Shown one piece after another: positions 1 through 5,914 of a DNA stretch of 6,212 nucleotides. Location: positions 1 to 6,212 of the forward strand of contig JAPUGN010000118.1 of the NCBI GenBank assembly GCA_027298165.1, given 5' to 3'. Made by a program: the position numbers and the translations under genes. Each line of letters opens with the position of its first letter. Positions within the stretch are counted from its first letter, which is position 1. This stretch comes from Nitrospinota bacterium. GTDB lineage: Bacteria > Nitrospinota > Nitrospinia > Nitrospinales > Nitrospinaceae. Under the pieces are notes generated by a model. It did no database searches, was not told where the DNA came from, and worked only from the letters and a program-made list of their open reading frames with translations.

Positions 1-1276
1 GCAACTCGTTCATGCGCCGGACATGCCCCTTCGTAGGTGCAGCCACCGTCACTGCAAAACCTTTTTTCAGCCATTGTGCGGCGTGGTCCGCAAACAGATC
101 AAATTTACCCTGAAACGGTGGGAGCGGCTGGACCCGAAACCGCGTTGAGGCTTCTTCCTCCTCTTCCGAAAGTTTCAGCGTATTGAAAGTTACTTGAGGC
201 CGGGATTGAAGATGATTCAAAAATATTTCAGTGGAAAGATACAGATCATCCTGATCGGCGGCGACATCACCCCGGTCCACACAATGATGGTACTCTTCTT
301 CGACCAACTCTTCGTGCTGGCCGCATTTCTCTTTCAATAATTCCATATTGTCCAGAACGATCAACGTGTTTTGAGGAAGGTAATCGAACAGGCTTTCACG
401 CTGGTCAAAAAAGAAAGGAGCCAGCATCTCCATTCCGGAAAATTTTTTCAGATTCTCAAGCTTCTCCACCAACTCCTTGAACCGGGAGGCTTCCACTTCA
501 TGATCCCGGCCGTATTGCAGAATCTTTTTCATCCCGCCCTGATAATCCTTTTCGGTCAAACACAATTCCCGTAAGGGAAGAATCTTCACCTGATCGTTGT
601 CTTCGATGGACACCTGAGAGCTCACCTCGAACTTGCGGATGGATTCCACCTCGTCGCCAAAAAATTCGATGCGGATGGGATGCGACTGATGGGATTGAAA
701 GACATCCAGAATATCGCCCCGCGAACTGAATTGGCCCCGCTCTTCCACCAGGTGCGAGCGGTTATACCCGTTATCGACCAGGCACATTTCGAACACCTCC
801 CGGTCGAGAGTTTGACCCTTCCGAATGTCATACGTCAGATTGCGGAGAGAGGCGCGGGGCATCAGATACTGCAACGCCGACTCCACAGGCACCACCAGAA
901 TCGGACATTGATTTTCCATCAACGCGTTTAAAGTGGCGAGGCGTTCACCGGACACCTCGCTAAACGGTGATAGCGGTTCATAGGGCAACAACTCCCAGGT
1001 CGGGAAACAATGGGGGACCACTCGAACCTTTTCATGATGGAGAAAAAACCGTAGGTCAGAAAGCCAGATTTCCGCCTGAATGGGGTCTGCGGTGATGATG
1101 ACCTGCGGACGCTTGTTGCGCTTCCAGGCCTGGGCCAGCAGATACGCCCGCGAGGAACCCGTCAACCCCTCAACGTTTACCGAATGGTCCAGGGTTTTGA
1201 GAGATTCCAACAACTCGTTCCATGGGTCGACTTCCAACTGGTGACCGGACAACGTCGAAGAGGCGAGTGAATTCAT
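1..1276 (-). CDS. mfd: Transcription-repair coupling factor Mfd, N-terminal part (cut by the left edge)
   Basis: Mfd is a large cytoplasmic DNA translocase that removes RNA polymerase stalled at DNA lesions and recruits UvrA for nucleotide excision repair. The 425 codons seen here are the UvrB-like N-terminal module. A degenerate nucleotide-binding loop, GLTGSSRAYLLA, lies at residues 37-48. The conserved stretch with PTWELLPYEPLSPFSEVSGER spans about residues 92-112. The family signature VEERGQFSSRGDILDVF occurs at residues 177-193, followed by IRIEFFGDEVESIR at 201-214. In the family this module is a UvrB relic without ATPase activity; the RNA-polymerase-binding and helicase motor domains would lie beyond the edge. 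The ATG shares its A with the TGA of the upstream 124-residue gene and has no Shine-Dalgarno sequence, so translation is probably coupled. The upstream part of the frame is closed by that neighbour, which fits this start. The identification rests on several long family-specific motifs and is near certain. Confidence 0.97.
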   Translation of the reverse strand, partial: MNSLASSTLSGHQLEVDPWNELLESLKTLDHSVNVEGLTGSSRAYLLAQAWKRNKRPQVIITADPIQAEIWLSDLRFFLHHEKVRVVPHCFPTWELLPYEPLSPFSEVSGERLATLNALMENQCPILVVPVESALQYLMPRASLRNLTYDIRKGQTLDREVFEMCLVDNGYNRSHLVEERGQFSSRGDILDVFQSHQSHPIRIEFFGDEVESIRKFEVSSQVSIEDNDQVKILPLRELCLTEKDYQGGMKKILQYGRDHEVEASRFKELVEKLENLKKFSGMEMLAPFFFDQRESLFDYLPQNTLIVLDNMELLKEKCGQHEELVEEEYHHCVDRGDVAADQDDLYLSTEIFLNHLQSRPQVTFNTLKLSEEEEEASTRFRVQPLPPFQGKFDLFADHAAQWLKKGFAVTVAAPTKGHVRRMNEL

Positions 1277-1650
1277 CAGGATTTCACAAAAGGTTTGGCT
1301 TTATCAGGGAGCAGGTGGTGCCACTTGGGTGCTCCCTTGGGCTTGAAATTAACGGTGACCACGAAGGAATCGCCCTCATAAAAGTTCAATTTGAAGTTTC
1401 CGCCACCGAAGCGTTCCAGAATATACTCATCCGATGTATCGCGGAAGGTATTGAACTCGTCCAGGGTGAACTGGCTAATCTCATAAAAATAAAGGGACAC
1501 CCCTTCATACACCCCGGCGAGCAGGGTCAGCCGAAGGTTTTTATAGATTTCCTCAAACCGCTGGTCGCACTCCTCCTGAGTCGGGTCGCGTTTCAGCTCC
1601 CGGCGGAGTTTCGGTTTGTAATAATCTCGAAATGCCTGCTTAACCCACAT
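1276..1650 (-). CDS. Uncharacterised 124-residue protein upstream of mfd
   Basis: I do not recognise this family. The product is a soluble, highly charged protein with no signal peptide or membrane segment. The first half (about residues 9-47) is basic and helical in character, with YYKPKLRRELKRDP and then an acidic DPTQEECDQRFEEIYKNLR segment. The second half is rich in Phe and Tyr and alternates like beta strands, with SLYFYEISQFT, NFKLNFYEGDSFVVTVNFKP and a C-terminal PKWHHLLPDKAKPF. That it is a real gene is supported by its one-base overlap with mfd (TGATG), an AAAGGA Shine-Dalgarno sequence just before the ATG, an in-frame TAA three codons upstream, and a plausible promoter. It is the first gene of the mfd transcript. 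A role in repair or transcription coupling would be guilt by association only. Confidence 0.8.
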   Translation of the reverse strand: MWVKQAFRDYYKPKLRRELKRDPTQEECDQRFEEIYKNLRLTLLAGVYEGVSLYFYEISQFTLDEFNTFRDTSDEYILERFGGGNFKLNFYEGDSFVVTVNFKPKGAPKWHHLLPDKAKPFVKS

Positions 1651-1652
1651 GG

Positions 1653-1658
1653 TCCTTT
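1653..1658 (-). promoter_or_regulatory. Ribosome binding site of the 124-residue gene
   Basis: On the minus strand this reads AAAGGA, only 2 bases before the ATG at 1650, which is shorter than the usual 5-9. The in-frame TAA just upstream rules out an earlier start, and no other Met codon follows in the protein, so this ATG is the start by elimination. The tight spacing may lower initiation efficiency. Confidence 0.55.
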
Positions 1659-1698
1659 AAATCCTGAATATCTAAAACTTTCCCTTGTACACCATCGA

Positions 1699-1735
1699 AT
1701 CGGTTGGGCGCAATGCTGAATTGCCGCAAACCGAT
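1699..1735 (-). promoter_or_regulatory. Imperfect hairpin in the leader of the 124-residue gene and mfd
   Basis: Arms ATCGGTTGGGCGCAAT (1699-1714) and ATTGCCGCAAACCGAT (1720-1735) are inverted repeats, with 13 of 16 positions complementary around the 5-base loop GCTGA. The outer 7 pairs and the inner 5 are perfect, and the mismatches form a small internal loop. The hairpin lies between the candidate promoter (start near 1741) and the ribosome binding site, so it would form in the untranslated leader of the minus-strand message. Neither side has a run of T, so it is not a typical intrinsic terminator. A leader structure affecting stability or translation, or a protein-binding palindrome, are the alternatives. 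Confidence 0.55.
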
Positions 1736-1747
1736 ATAAACTATTGA

Positions 1748-1776
1748 TTTATAACATAAAGTTTGTTCTCAAACAA
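1748..1776 (-). promoter_or_regulatory. Candidate sigma-70-type promoter for the 124-residue gene and mfd
   Basis: On the minus strand, TATAAA at 1753-1748 (5 of 6 to the -10 consensus) lies 17 bases downstream of TTGTTT at 1776-1771, which keeps the TTG of the -35. Predicted transcription starts near 1741, giving a leader of about 90 bases. A short inverted repeat, GTTTG-TTCT-CAAAC (1761-1774), overlaps the -35 and could be an operator, though it is short enough to be chance. Confidence 0.45.
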
Positions 1777-1808
1777 CCAGGGCTCCCGGTCCGGCAGGGT
1801 AAAACTGA

Positions 1809-1837
1809 TTGCCGTCAGATTGAAGTTCCCCTATACT
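1809..1837 (+). promoter_or_regulatory. Candidate sigma-70-type promoter for the aguB-aguA operon
   Basis: TTGCCG at 1809-1814 (4 of 6 to TTGACA) and TATACT at 1832-1837 (5 of 6 to TATAAT) are separated by exactly 17 bases. Predicted transcription starts near 1844, about 39 bases before the ATG at 1883 and 66 before the alternative GTG at 1910. It is back to back with the minus-strand promoter at 1748-1776. Confidence 0.5.
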
Positions 1838-1882
1838 CCCGATCCAATTCCACCGCTACGTTATCTCTGATTTTATTAAATT

Positions 1883-2773
1883 ATGACCTCCAATACCATC
1901 AAGGAAATCGTGAAAATCGGCCTGGTCCAAATGGCCTGCAGTGAAGACTCCAAGGCCAATGTGCAGGAAGCCGAAGCAGGAATCCGCAAGGCGGCGGAAC
2001 AGGGTGCGCAGATCATCTGCCTGCAGGAGCTGTTTCAGACGCCTTATTTCTGCCAGATCGAGGACCCTGATAATTTCAAACTGGCGGAAGACATTCCCGG
2101 CCCGGTGACCGAGGCCATGTCGCAACTGGCCGCGAAACTGGGGGTGGTGGTCATCCTGCCTCTGTTCGAGAAACGGTCCGCGGGGATTTATCACAATACC
2201 GCGGTGGTGCTTGATACCGACGGCTCGATGGCCGGACGCTACCGCAAAATGCACATCCCGGACGATCCCGGTTTCCATGAAAAATTTTATTTCACTCCCG
2301 GGGACATGGGGTTTCAGGCCATTTCCACGCATTTTGGAAAAGTGGGCGTCCTGATTTGCTGGGACCAATGGTTCCCGGAAGCGGCCCGCTTGACAGCCTT
2401 ATCGGGTGCTCAGTTCCTGTTCTATCCGACCGCCATCGGGTATCAGGCCTTTGACGAAGCAGTGGCGGACAAACAGGTGGCCGCCTGGCAAACCATCCAA
2501 AAGGCCCACAGCATCGCCAACGGCATTTTCACCTGCGTCGTCAACCGGGTGGGGAAAGAGGGCCAAATCAATTTCTGGGGCGGTTCGTTTGTTTGCGATC
2601 CGTTCGGAGAGTGCTTGGCCCAGGCTTCCTCGCAGGAGCCCGAGGTGCTGGTCGCCGACTGCGATCTCGGGTTGATCGAAGAAACCCGGCAGAGCTGGCC
2701 TTTTCTGAGAGACCGCCGGGTTGACGCTTATCAGGATCTGACCCGCTTGTACATCGACCCGAATGCAACCTGA
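1883..2773 (+). CDS. aguB: N-carbamoylputrescine amidase AguB
   Basis: This cytoplasmic nitrilase-superfamily amidase hydrolyses N-carbamoylputrescine to putrescine, CO2 and ammonia, the last step from arginine via agmatine. The 296 residues are full length for the family. The carbon-nitrogen hydrolase catalytic triad is visible: Glu49 in LQELFQTPYF, Lys122 in YRKMHIPD and Cys159 in LICWDQWFPEAAR. LFYPTAIG (179-186) and FLRDRR near the C-terminus (274-279) are typical of the AguB branch and separate it from general nitrilases. The start is uncertain. The ATG at 1883 has no Shine-Dalgarno sequence, while an in-frame GTG at 1910 follows AAGGAA (1901-1906) and would give a protein beginning MKIGLVQMACS, close to the usual N-terminus. 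The next gene, aguA, overlaps its end and supplies its substrate, which supports the assignment. Confidence 0.96.
   Translation: MTSNTIKEIVKIGLVQMACSEDSKANVQEAEAGIRKAAEQGAQIICLQELFQTPYFCQIEDPDNFKLAEDIPGPVTEAMSQLAAKLGVVVILPLFEKRSAGIYHNTAVVLDTDGSMAGRYRKMHIPDDPGFHEKFYFTPGDMGFQAISTHFGKVGVLICWDQWFPEAARLTALSGAQFLFYPTAIGYQAFDEAVADKQVAAWQTIQKAHSIANGIFTCVVNRVGKEGQINFWGGSFVCDPFGECLAQASSQEPEVLVADCDLGLIEETRQSWPFLRDRRVDAYQDLTRLYIDPNAT
1901..1906 (+). promoter_or_regulatory. Possible ribosome binding site for an alternative aguB start
   Basis: AAGGAA lies 3 bases before an in-frame GTG (1910-1912), codon 10 of the longer frame. The upstream ATG at 1883 is preceded only by an AT-rich stretch (TTTTATTAAATT) with no Shine-Dalgarno sequence. 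The first conserved family residues begin directly after this GTG, so the shorter protein would lose nothing essential. Confidence 0.4.
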
Positions 2774-3818
2774 TTCCTATCCCGCCAATCTGGGTTTCCG
2801 CATGCCCGCCGAATGGGAACCCCATTCCGCCACTTGGCTGACGTGGCCTCATAACTCCGAAACCTGGCCCGGTCAGGATCTCGCCGAAATAGAGAAAGTG
2901 TATATCCACATGATCCAGGCGCTGGCACCCGGTGAAACGATTCACCTCCTGGTGAACGGGGATGTGGATAGTCAAACTATAAATGAATTACTTAAGAAAC
3001 GATCTATAGATATTCAAAATATAAAGCTTTATGTGATCCCCACTAATGACGCCTGGATACGGGATTACGGTCCCAATTTTCTGATAAGGAGCCCCTCCTC
3101 CGACAAGCGTGAGGTTTCGGCCAATCTCTGGAAGTTCGATTCCTGGGGCAAAAAATACGAGTGGGACCTGGATGACCGTGCCGGTGCCACCATTATGGAT
3201 GCGTTGGGAGGCACCGCCTTTGAACCCGGCATCGTGCTGGAGGGCGGAGCGGTCGAAGTCAACGGCCGGGGCTTGTGCCTCACCACCGAGCAATGCCTGT
3301 TAAACCCCAATCGCAACGGCGGACTCGACCGGGAAACGATGGAGTCCTATCTGAAAAGGTATCTGGGGGTCAGCCACATTCTCTGGTGCCAGGGCCATAT
3401 CGAAGGCGACGACACCGACGGCCATATCGACAATCTGGTGCGGTTCGTCAATCCGGATACGGTGCTCTTGTCTTGGGAGGAGGATCCTGCAGACCCCAAC
3501 CACGCCTGGCTGAAAGAAAACCTCAAAATTCTTGAGTCGTTCCGGGATACCGACGGCAATGCGTTGAACGTGGTCAAACTCCCGATGCCCGGACGCATCG
3601 ACAGCGATGAAGGACGCCTGCCCGCCAGTTACGCCAATTTTTATATCGGCAACCGGGCGGTCCTGTTACCCACTTACCGCCATCCCAACGACGCTGTCGC
3701 CGAATCACTGTTACACAAATATTATCCGGACAGAGAAATCGTGGGAATCCCCTGCGAAACTTTGGTATTGGGACTTGGGGCAATTCATTGCATCACCCAG
3801 CAACAACCCAAAATCTGA
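2763..3818 (+). CDS. aguA: Agmatine deiminase AguA
   Basis: This cytoplasmic enzyme of the guanidino-group-modifying superfamily converts agmatine and water to N-carbamoylputrescine and ammonia. At 351 residues it is a normal length. Family motifs appear in order: GFRMPAEWEPHSATWLTWPHN (11-31), NDAWIRDYGP (95-104) with substrate-binding aspartates, LEGGAVEVNGRG (159-170), GHIEGDDTDGHIDN (211-224) with the active-site His221, and GLGAIHCITQQQP (337-349) with nucleophile Cys343. The ATG overlaps the end of aguB by 11 bases and has no Shine-Dalgarno sequence, so translational coupling is likely. The later Met14 (MPAEW) is less likely because relatives carry a similar short N-terminal stretch. 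It works directly upstream of AguB in the pathway, although the gene order is reversed. One oddity is a 66-base, A+T-rich patch covering residues 70-91. Confidence 0.97.
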   Translation: MQPDSYPANLGFRMPAEWEPHSATWLTWPHNSETWPGQDLAEIEKVYIHMIQALAPGETIHLLVNGDVDSQTINELLKKRSIDIQNIKLYVIPTNDAWIRDYGPNFLIRSPSSDKREVSANLWKFDSWGKKYEWDLDDRAGATIMDALGGTAFEPGIVLEGGAVEVNGRGLCLTTEQCLLNPNRNGGLDRETMESYLKRYLGVSHILWCQGHIEGDDTDGHIDNLVRFVNPDTVLLSWEEDPADPNHAWLKENLKILESFRDTDGNALNVVKLPMPGRIDSDEGRLPASYANFYIGNRAVLLPTYRHPNDAVAESLLHKYYPDREIVGIPCETLVLGLGAIHCITQQQPKI

Positions 3819-3826
3819 TCCGGATC
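3817..3826. repeat. GATCCGGATC palindrome between convergent genes
   Basis: This perfect 10-base palindrome begins inside the aguA TGA and fills most of the 9-base gap before the dioxygenase TAG on the other strand. It has no loop and no T-run, so it is not a Rho-independent terminator. No other terminator is visible at this tail-to-tail junction. Confidence 0.5.
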
Positions 3827-3827
3827 T

Positions 3828-4613
3828 CTAAACCCGGTACTTGTATTCCTTGTTCGGATCGCGTTCGCAGTCGGGGGGAAAGTTTTTGCGCTTGTCCGCG
3901 TAATACTGCTTACGGTGATCACCTTCGGAAAGTTTGTTGTAGGTGATGTAAAGCACGCGGCGGGGTTGATCGGTCTTATTGGGTGCGGACCCGTGCGGAA
4001 CGTACGAATCGAAAAATACCATGTCTCCCGGCTCCAGCATGAAGGTCTCGGGTTTCATCCCCTTGAGGTCGGACTCCTTCAACGGTTCCCACTTGTTTCC
4101 TATCAGGCCCTTCTTTTGATGCCCGGCGGATAGCTCGAGAGGTCCGTTTTCGGGAGTAACCGGGTTGATGCAAATAAGCGCGGTGATGAAAATCGGCGCG
4201 TACACCCACCACCCGGCCGCCTGGTCCTGATGCCATTCGAATCCGCCGCCGCCGGAGAGTTTGAAATTGATCTTATCTTTGAACAGCACCGCAGTTTCGC
4301 GGAACAATTCCGAAACCGTCCCCTTAACGCGGTCGCTGTCCAGCAGACCCTGGAGCCCTGGGTGATAGTCGTACACATTTTCCATGCGCTGAAGAATGCG
4401 CTTTTCGGGTTTCAGCAGACTCTTCTCAAAATACATCATGTGTTGTCCCGGAGTTTCGGGATAGGCCTGCACCTCGTTCACCCATGATATGATTTGATCC
4501 ACTTCCGCGGTGTCAAACGGTTTATGAAGCAAGAGAAATCCGTCGCGATCAAAATCCTGGAGTTGCTGTTGGGAAAGCGGCCTGGAATGCATGAGGCGAT
4601 CGGCAGGGGTCAT
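3828..4613 (-). CDS. PhyH-family Fe(II)/2-oxoglutarate dioxygenase, PhnY-like
   Basis: This 261-residue cytosolic protein belongs to the phytanoyl-CoA dioxygenase (PhyH) family of non-haem iron oxygenases, which hydroxylate a substrate using O2 and 2-oxoglutarate. The iron facial triad is visible: His128 and Asp130 in FEWHQDQAAGW, and His207 in SYVPHGSAPN. Arg218 or Arg219 in QPRRVLYITYN is the expected 2-oxoglutarate carboxylate binder. PENGPLEL (154-161) and EPGDMVFFDS (194-203) are further family landmarks. The layout, with RILQRMENVYDYHPGL, LFKDKINFKL and the tail EGDHRKQYYADKRKNFPP, recalls proteins annotated as 2-aminoethylphosphonate dioxygenase (PhnY). That subgroup call is from memory and tentative, and no PhnZ-type partner is present. 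Its ATG lies 8 bases after the LapA-like gene and has no Shine-Dalgarno sequence, which suggests coupling. A second Met at residue 8 is an alternative start. Confidence 0.93.
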   Translation of the reverse strand: MTPADRLMHSRPLSQQQLQDFDRDGFLLLHKPFDTAEVDQIISWVNEVQAYPETPGQHMMYFEKSLLKPEKRILQRMENVYDYHPGLQGLLDSDRVKGTVSELFRETAVLFKDKINFKLSGGGGFEWHQDQAAGWWVYAPIFITALICINPVTPENGPLELSAGHQKKGLIGNKWEPLKESDLKGMKPETFMLEPGDMVFFDSYVPHGSAPNKTDQPRRVLYITYNKLSEGDHRKQYYADKRKNFPPDCERDPNKEYKYRV

Positions 4614-4621
4614 GAAGAACG

Positions 4622-4927
4622 TTACTTGTCGGATTCGGAAAGAGTGGATTTTTTAAAGCGATCCAGTTCCTCGGTCATGGATTGAATCGTTTTATCGTTC
4701 CGGCGAATGGTGGCTTTCAGTTTCAGCTTGGCAATAAATCCATCCATCCAAGCCAGGAAAAAACCAAAACTGAGAGAGGCGAGCACCACCACCAGTAGGG
4801 GAATGCGGGCACTTTGGGGATTTAAGTAAAAGTCATAATAACGGATATCCACGAACCCCAGATTTTTGACCGCAAAAATGGCAACGAAAGTAGCCAGGAT
4901 GATAAAAATGATGAATTTTACAGGCAT
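4622..4927 (-). CDS. LapA-domain (DUF1049) small inner-membrane protein
   Basis: This 101-residue membrane protein has two predicted transmembrane segments, residues 4-21 (KFIIFIILATFVAIFAVK) and 43-60 (PLLVVVLASLSFGFFLAW). A short loop with the family-like VKN follows helix 1. A charged C-terminal helix (about 66-95) looks able to form a coiled coil in the cytoplasm. This plan matches the lipopolysaccharide assembly protein A domain; in Escherichia coli LapA works with LapB (YciM) in controlling LPS synthesis. No lapB is in the window, so an equivalent role here is inference. The ribosome binding site is weak (CGGA about 8 bases upstream). The gene sits just after the terminator of the 281-residue gene and 8 bases before the dioxygenase, so the two probably share one message. 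Confidence 0.85.
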   Translation of the reverse strand: MPVKFIIFIILATFVAIFAVKNLGFVDIRYYDFYLNPQSARIPLLVVVLASLSFGFFLAWMDGFIAKLKLKATIRRNDKTIQSMTEELDRFKKSTLSESDK

Positions 4928-4948
4928 AATGAAATTCCGAAGCCGCTC

Positions 4949-4988
4949 AAATAAATAAGGCCTGAGACCTCTAAAAGGTCCCAGGCCT
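4949..4988 (-). terminator. Rho-independent terminator of the 281-residue gene
   Basis: The arms are 4958-4970 (AGGCCTGAGACCT) and 4976-4988 (AGGTCCCAGGCCT), with a 5-base loop. In minus-strand RNA all 13 positions pair, one as G-U; in plus-strand RNA the same position is an A-C mismatch. On the minus strand the stem is followed by TATTTATTT (4957-4949). The stem starts 15 bases after the TAA at 5004. Polarity, position and T-rich tail all point to termination of the 281-residue gene transcript. The LapA-like ATG is only 21 bases past the tail. Confidence 0.85.
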
Positions 4989-5003
4989 CAAATTGACAAA
5001 AAT

Positions 5004-5849
5004 TTATTCGTCCTCTTCATCCTCTTCATCATCGGACTCGCCACCGCTTTCTTCTTCAGCACCGCTTTCATCTTCAGTTGTGGGCTCTTCAGCGGGAGCT
5101 TCTTCTTCCATGGGGGCTTCGATTGCAGTTTCGGCAGAAGCCGCAGCTTCAGCCGGGGGTTGCACTTCTGCCATCGGGGTGGTTTCGGCAGAGGGCTGTT
5201 CCAGGATAATTTCAAATGGCTTTTCTTCCGCGGGGGGTGCCGCCGGAGACATCGCAGGAGCCGGTGTCATTGCGGCCGGAGCCGAGCCGGGTGATCCCGC
5301 GCCCAATTCCTGCAGAAGATTTTCAATACTGGTCACAACTTGATTGGATTTCGCCTGCACATCCGGGGCGGTATTTGCCGTGACCGTCTGGATTGCCACC
5401 AGCGCGCGCTTCAGTTCAGTCACCGCCGCCTGCCGCTCAAAATTGCCGAACCGTGCATTCAATTGGGACATATCGGCATTGACTTTGGCCAGGCTGTCGT
5501 CGACCGCCTGTTTGAGGGGGGCAAATTGTTGCTCGAGGGTTCCTACGGCGGCATCCACATCCCCCACCTTGTGGTCCAAATCGCGCAGGAAAAACAGAAT
5601 GACGATAATTGCCAGGGCACCCATTCCGAATCCCAGGTACGCCAAGGCCTTCGTCAGGTTCATTTCTTCCTTGTCTTCATCCATTTTAGGGACCGGCTTG
5701 TTGAAATCTGCTTCCGTCATAGCGTCATCGTCCGATTTGCCCTGGGAATAGTAGGAGCTGGCGTCTTCCTGAGCCTCTTGCTTGATCTTTTCCAATGGAT
5801 CTTCTTCAGGAGAGGGGGTCTCGTTGGCATTTTTCTGTTCGTCGGTCAT
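5004..5849 (-). CDS. Single-pass membrane protein with coiled coil and acidic C-terminal tail, unknown function
   Basis: I do not recognise this 281-residue protein. It has an acidic, disordered-looking N-terminus (1-63) with no signal peptide and one transmembrane helix at about 68-88 (ALAYLGFGMGALAIIVILFFL). A helical region at about 90-182, with spaced Leu, Val and Ala, looks like a coiled coil (DLDHKVGDVDAAVGTLEQQF onward). A Pro/Ala-rich linker spans 184-208, and the tail is very acidic, with the last 12 residues, ESDDEEDEED plus a final Glu and its preceding Gly region, almost entirely acidic or Ser. The charge pattern does not settle orientation; an N-terminus inside and coiled coil in the periplasm is the simplest reading. 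Start support is good: GGAG lies 5 bases before the ATG and a TATAAT lies further upstream. A terminator follows, so it is probably a single-gene transcript. Low-complexity composition makes homology calls unreliable. Confidence 0.85.
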   Translation of the reverse strand: MTDEQKNANETPSPEEDPLEKIKQEAQEDASSYYSQGKSDDDAMTEADFNKPVPKMDEDKEEMNLTKALAYLGFGMGALAIIVILFFLRDLDHKVGDVDAAVGTLEQQFAPLKQAVDDSLAKVNADMSQLNARFGNFERQAAVTELKRALVAIQTVTANTAPDVQAKSNQVVTSIENLLQELGAGSPGSAPAAMTPAPAMSPAAPPAEEKPFEIILEQPSAETTPMAEVQPPAEAAASAETAIEAPMEEEAPAEEPTTEDESGAEEESGGESDDEEDEEDE

Positions 5850-5854
5850 GGCTG

Positions 5855-5858
5855 CTCC
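5855..5858 (-). promoter_or_regulatory. Ribosome binding site of the 281-residue gene
   Basis: On the minus strand this reads GGAG, followed by the 5-base spacer CAGCC and the ATG at 5849. It is the best-spaced Shine-Dalgarno sequence in the window and fixes the start. Confidence 0.7.
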
Positions 5859-5888
5859 ATACTGGCTTGTGGCAAATGATGGGGTGCT

Positions 5889-5914
5889 ATTATATCAATC
5901 AAATCGATTTCCAA
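5889..5914 (-). promoter_or_regulatory. Promoter of the 281-residue gene
   Basis: The minus strand carries a perfect TATAAT at 5894-5889. The -35 is poor: GTATTG at the ideal 17-base spacing, or TTGGAA (5914-5909) at a short 14-base spacing. Predicted transcription starts near 5882, about 33 bases before the ATG. A good -10 with a weak -35 is often found where an activator helps, and an inverted repeat lies exactly over the -35 region. Confidence 0.55.

Noticed and set aside
1672..1695. Minus-strand 7-codon frame MVYKGKF in the mfd leader, possible leader peptide
   Set aside because: It has no ribosome binding site and no run of regulatory codons, and the adjoining hairpin lacks a terminator T-run.
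1222..1719. Plus-strand 165-codon frame
   Set aside because: It is antisense to the 124-residue gene and the start of mfd, has no family features, and crosses the leader hairpin. The minus-strand genes have overlaps, a Shine-Dalgarno sequence and recognisable Mfd motifs.
1699..1735. Hairpin read as a Rho-independent terminator
   Set aside because: There is no T-run on either strand after the stem, and it lies in an upstream leader, not after a gene.
1856..2368. Minus-strand 170-codon frame opposite aguB
   Set aside because: aguB has all catalytic motifs on the plus strand; the antisense frame has no recognisable domain and covers the aguB start.
3817..3826. GATCCGGATC as a bidirectional terminator
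   Set aside because: A 10-base palindrome without loop or T-run cannot form a stable terminator hairpin.
4993..5343. Plus-strand 116-codon frame rich in serine and alanine
   Set aside because: It is the antisense of the Glu/Asp/Ala codons of the acidic-tail gene; its serine runs are mirror images of GAA, GAG and GAT codons. It has no ribosome binding site of its own.
5340..5879. Plus-strand 179-codon frame opposite the acidic membrane protein gene
   Set aside because: It is antisense to the membrane helix and coiled coil, has no ribosome binding site, and ends inside the promoter region of the real gene.
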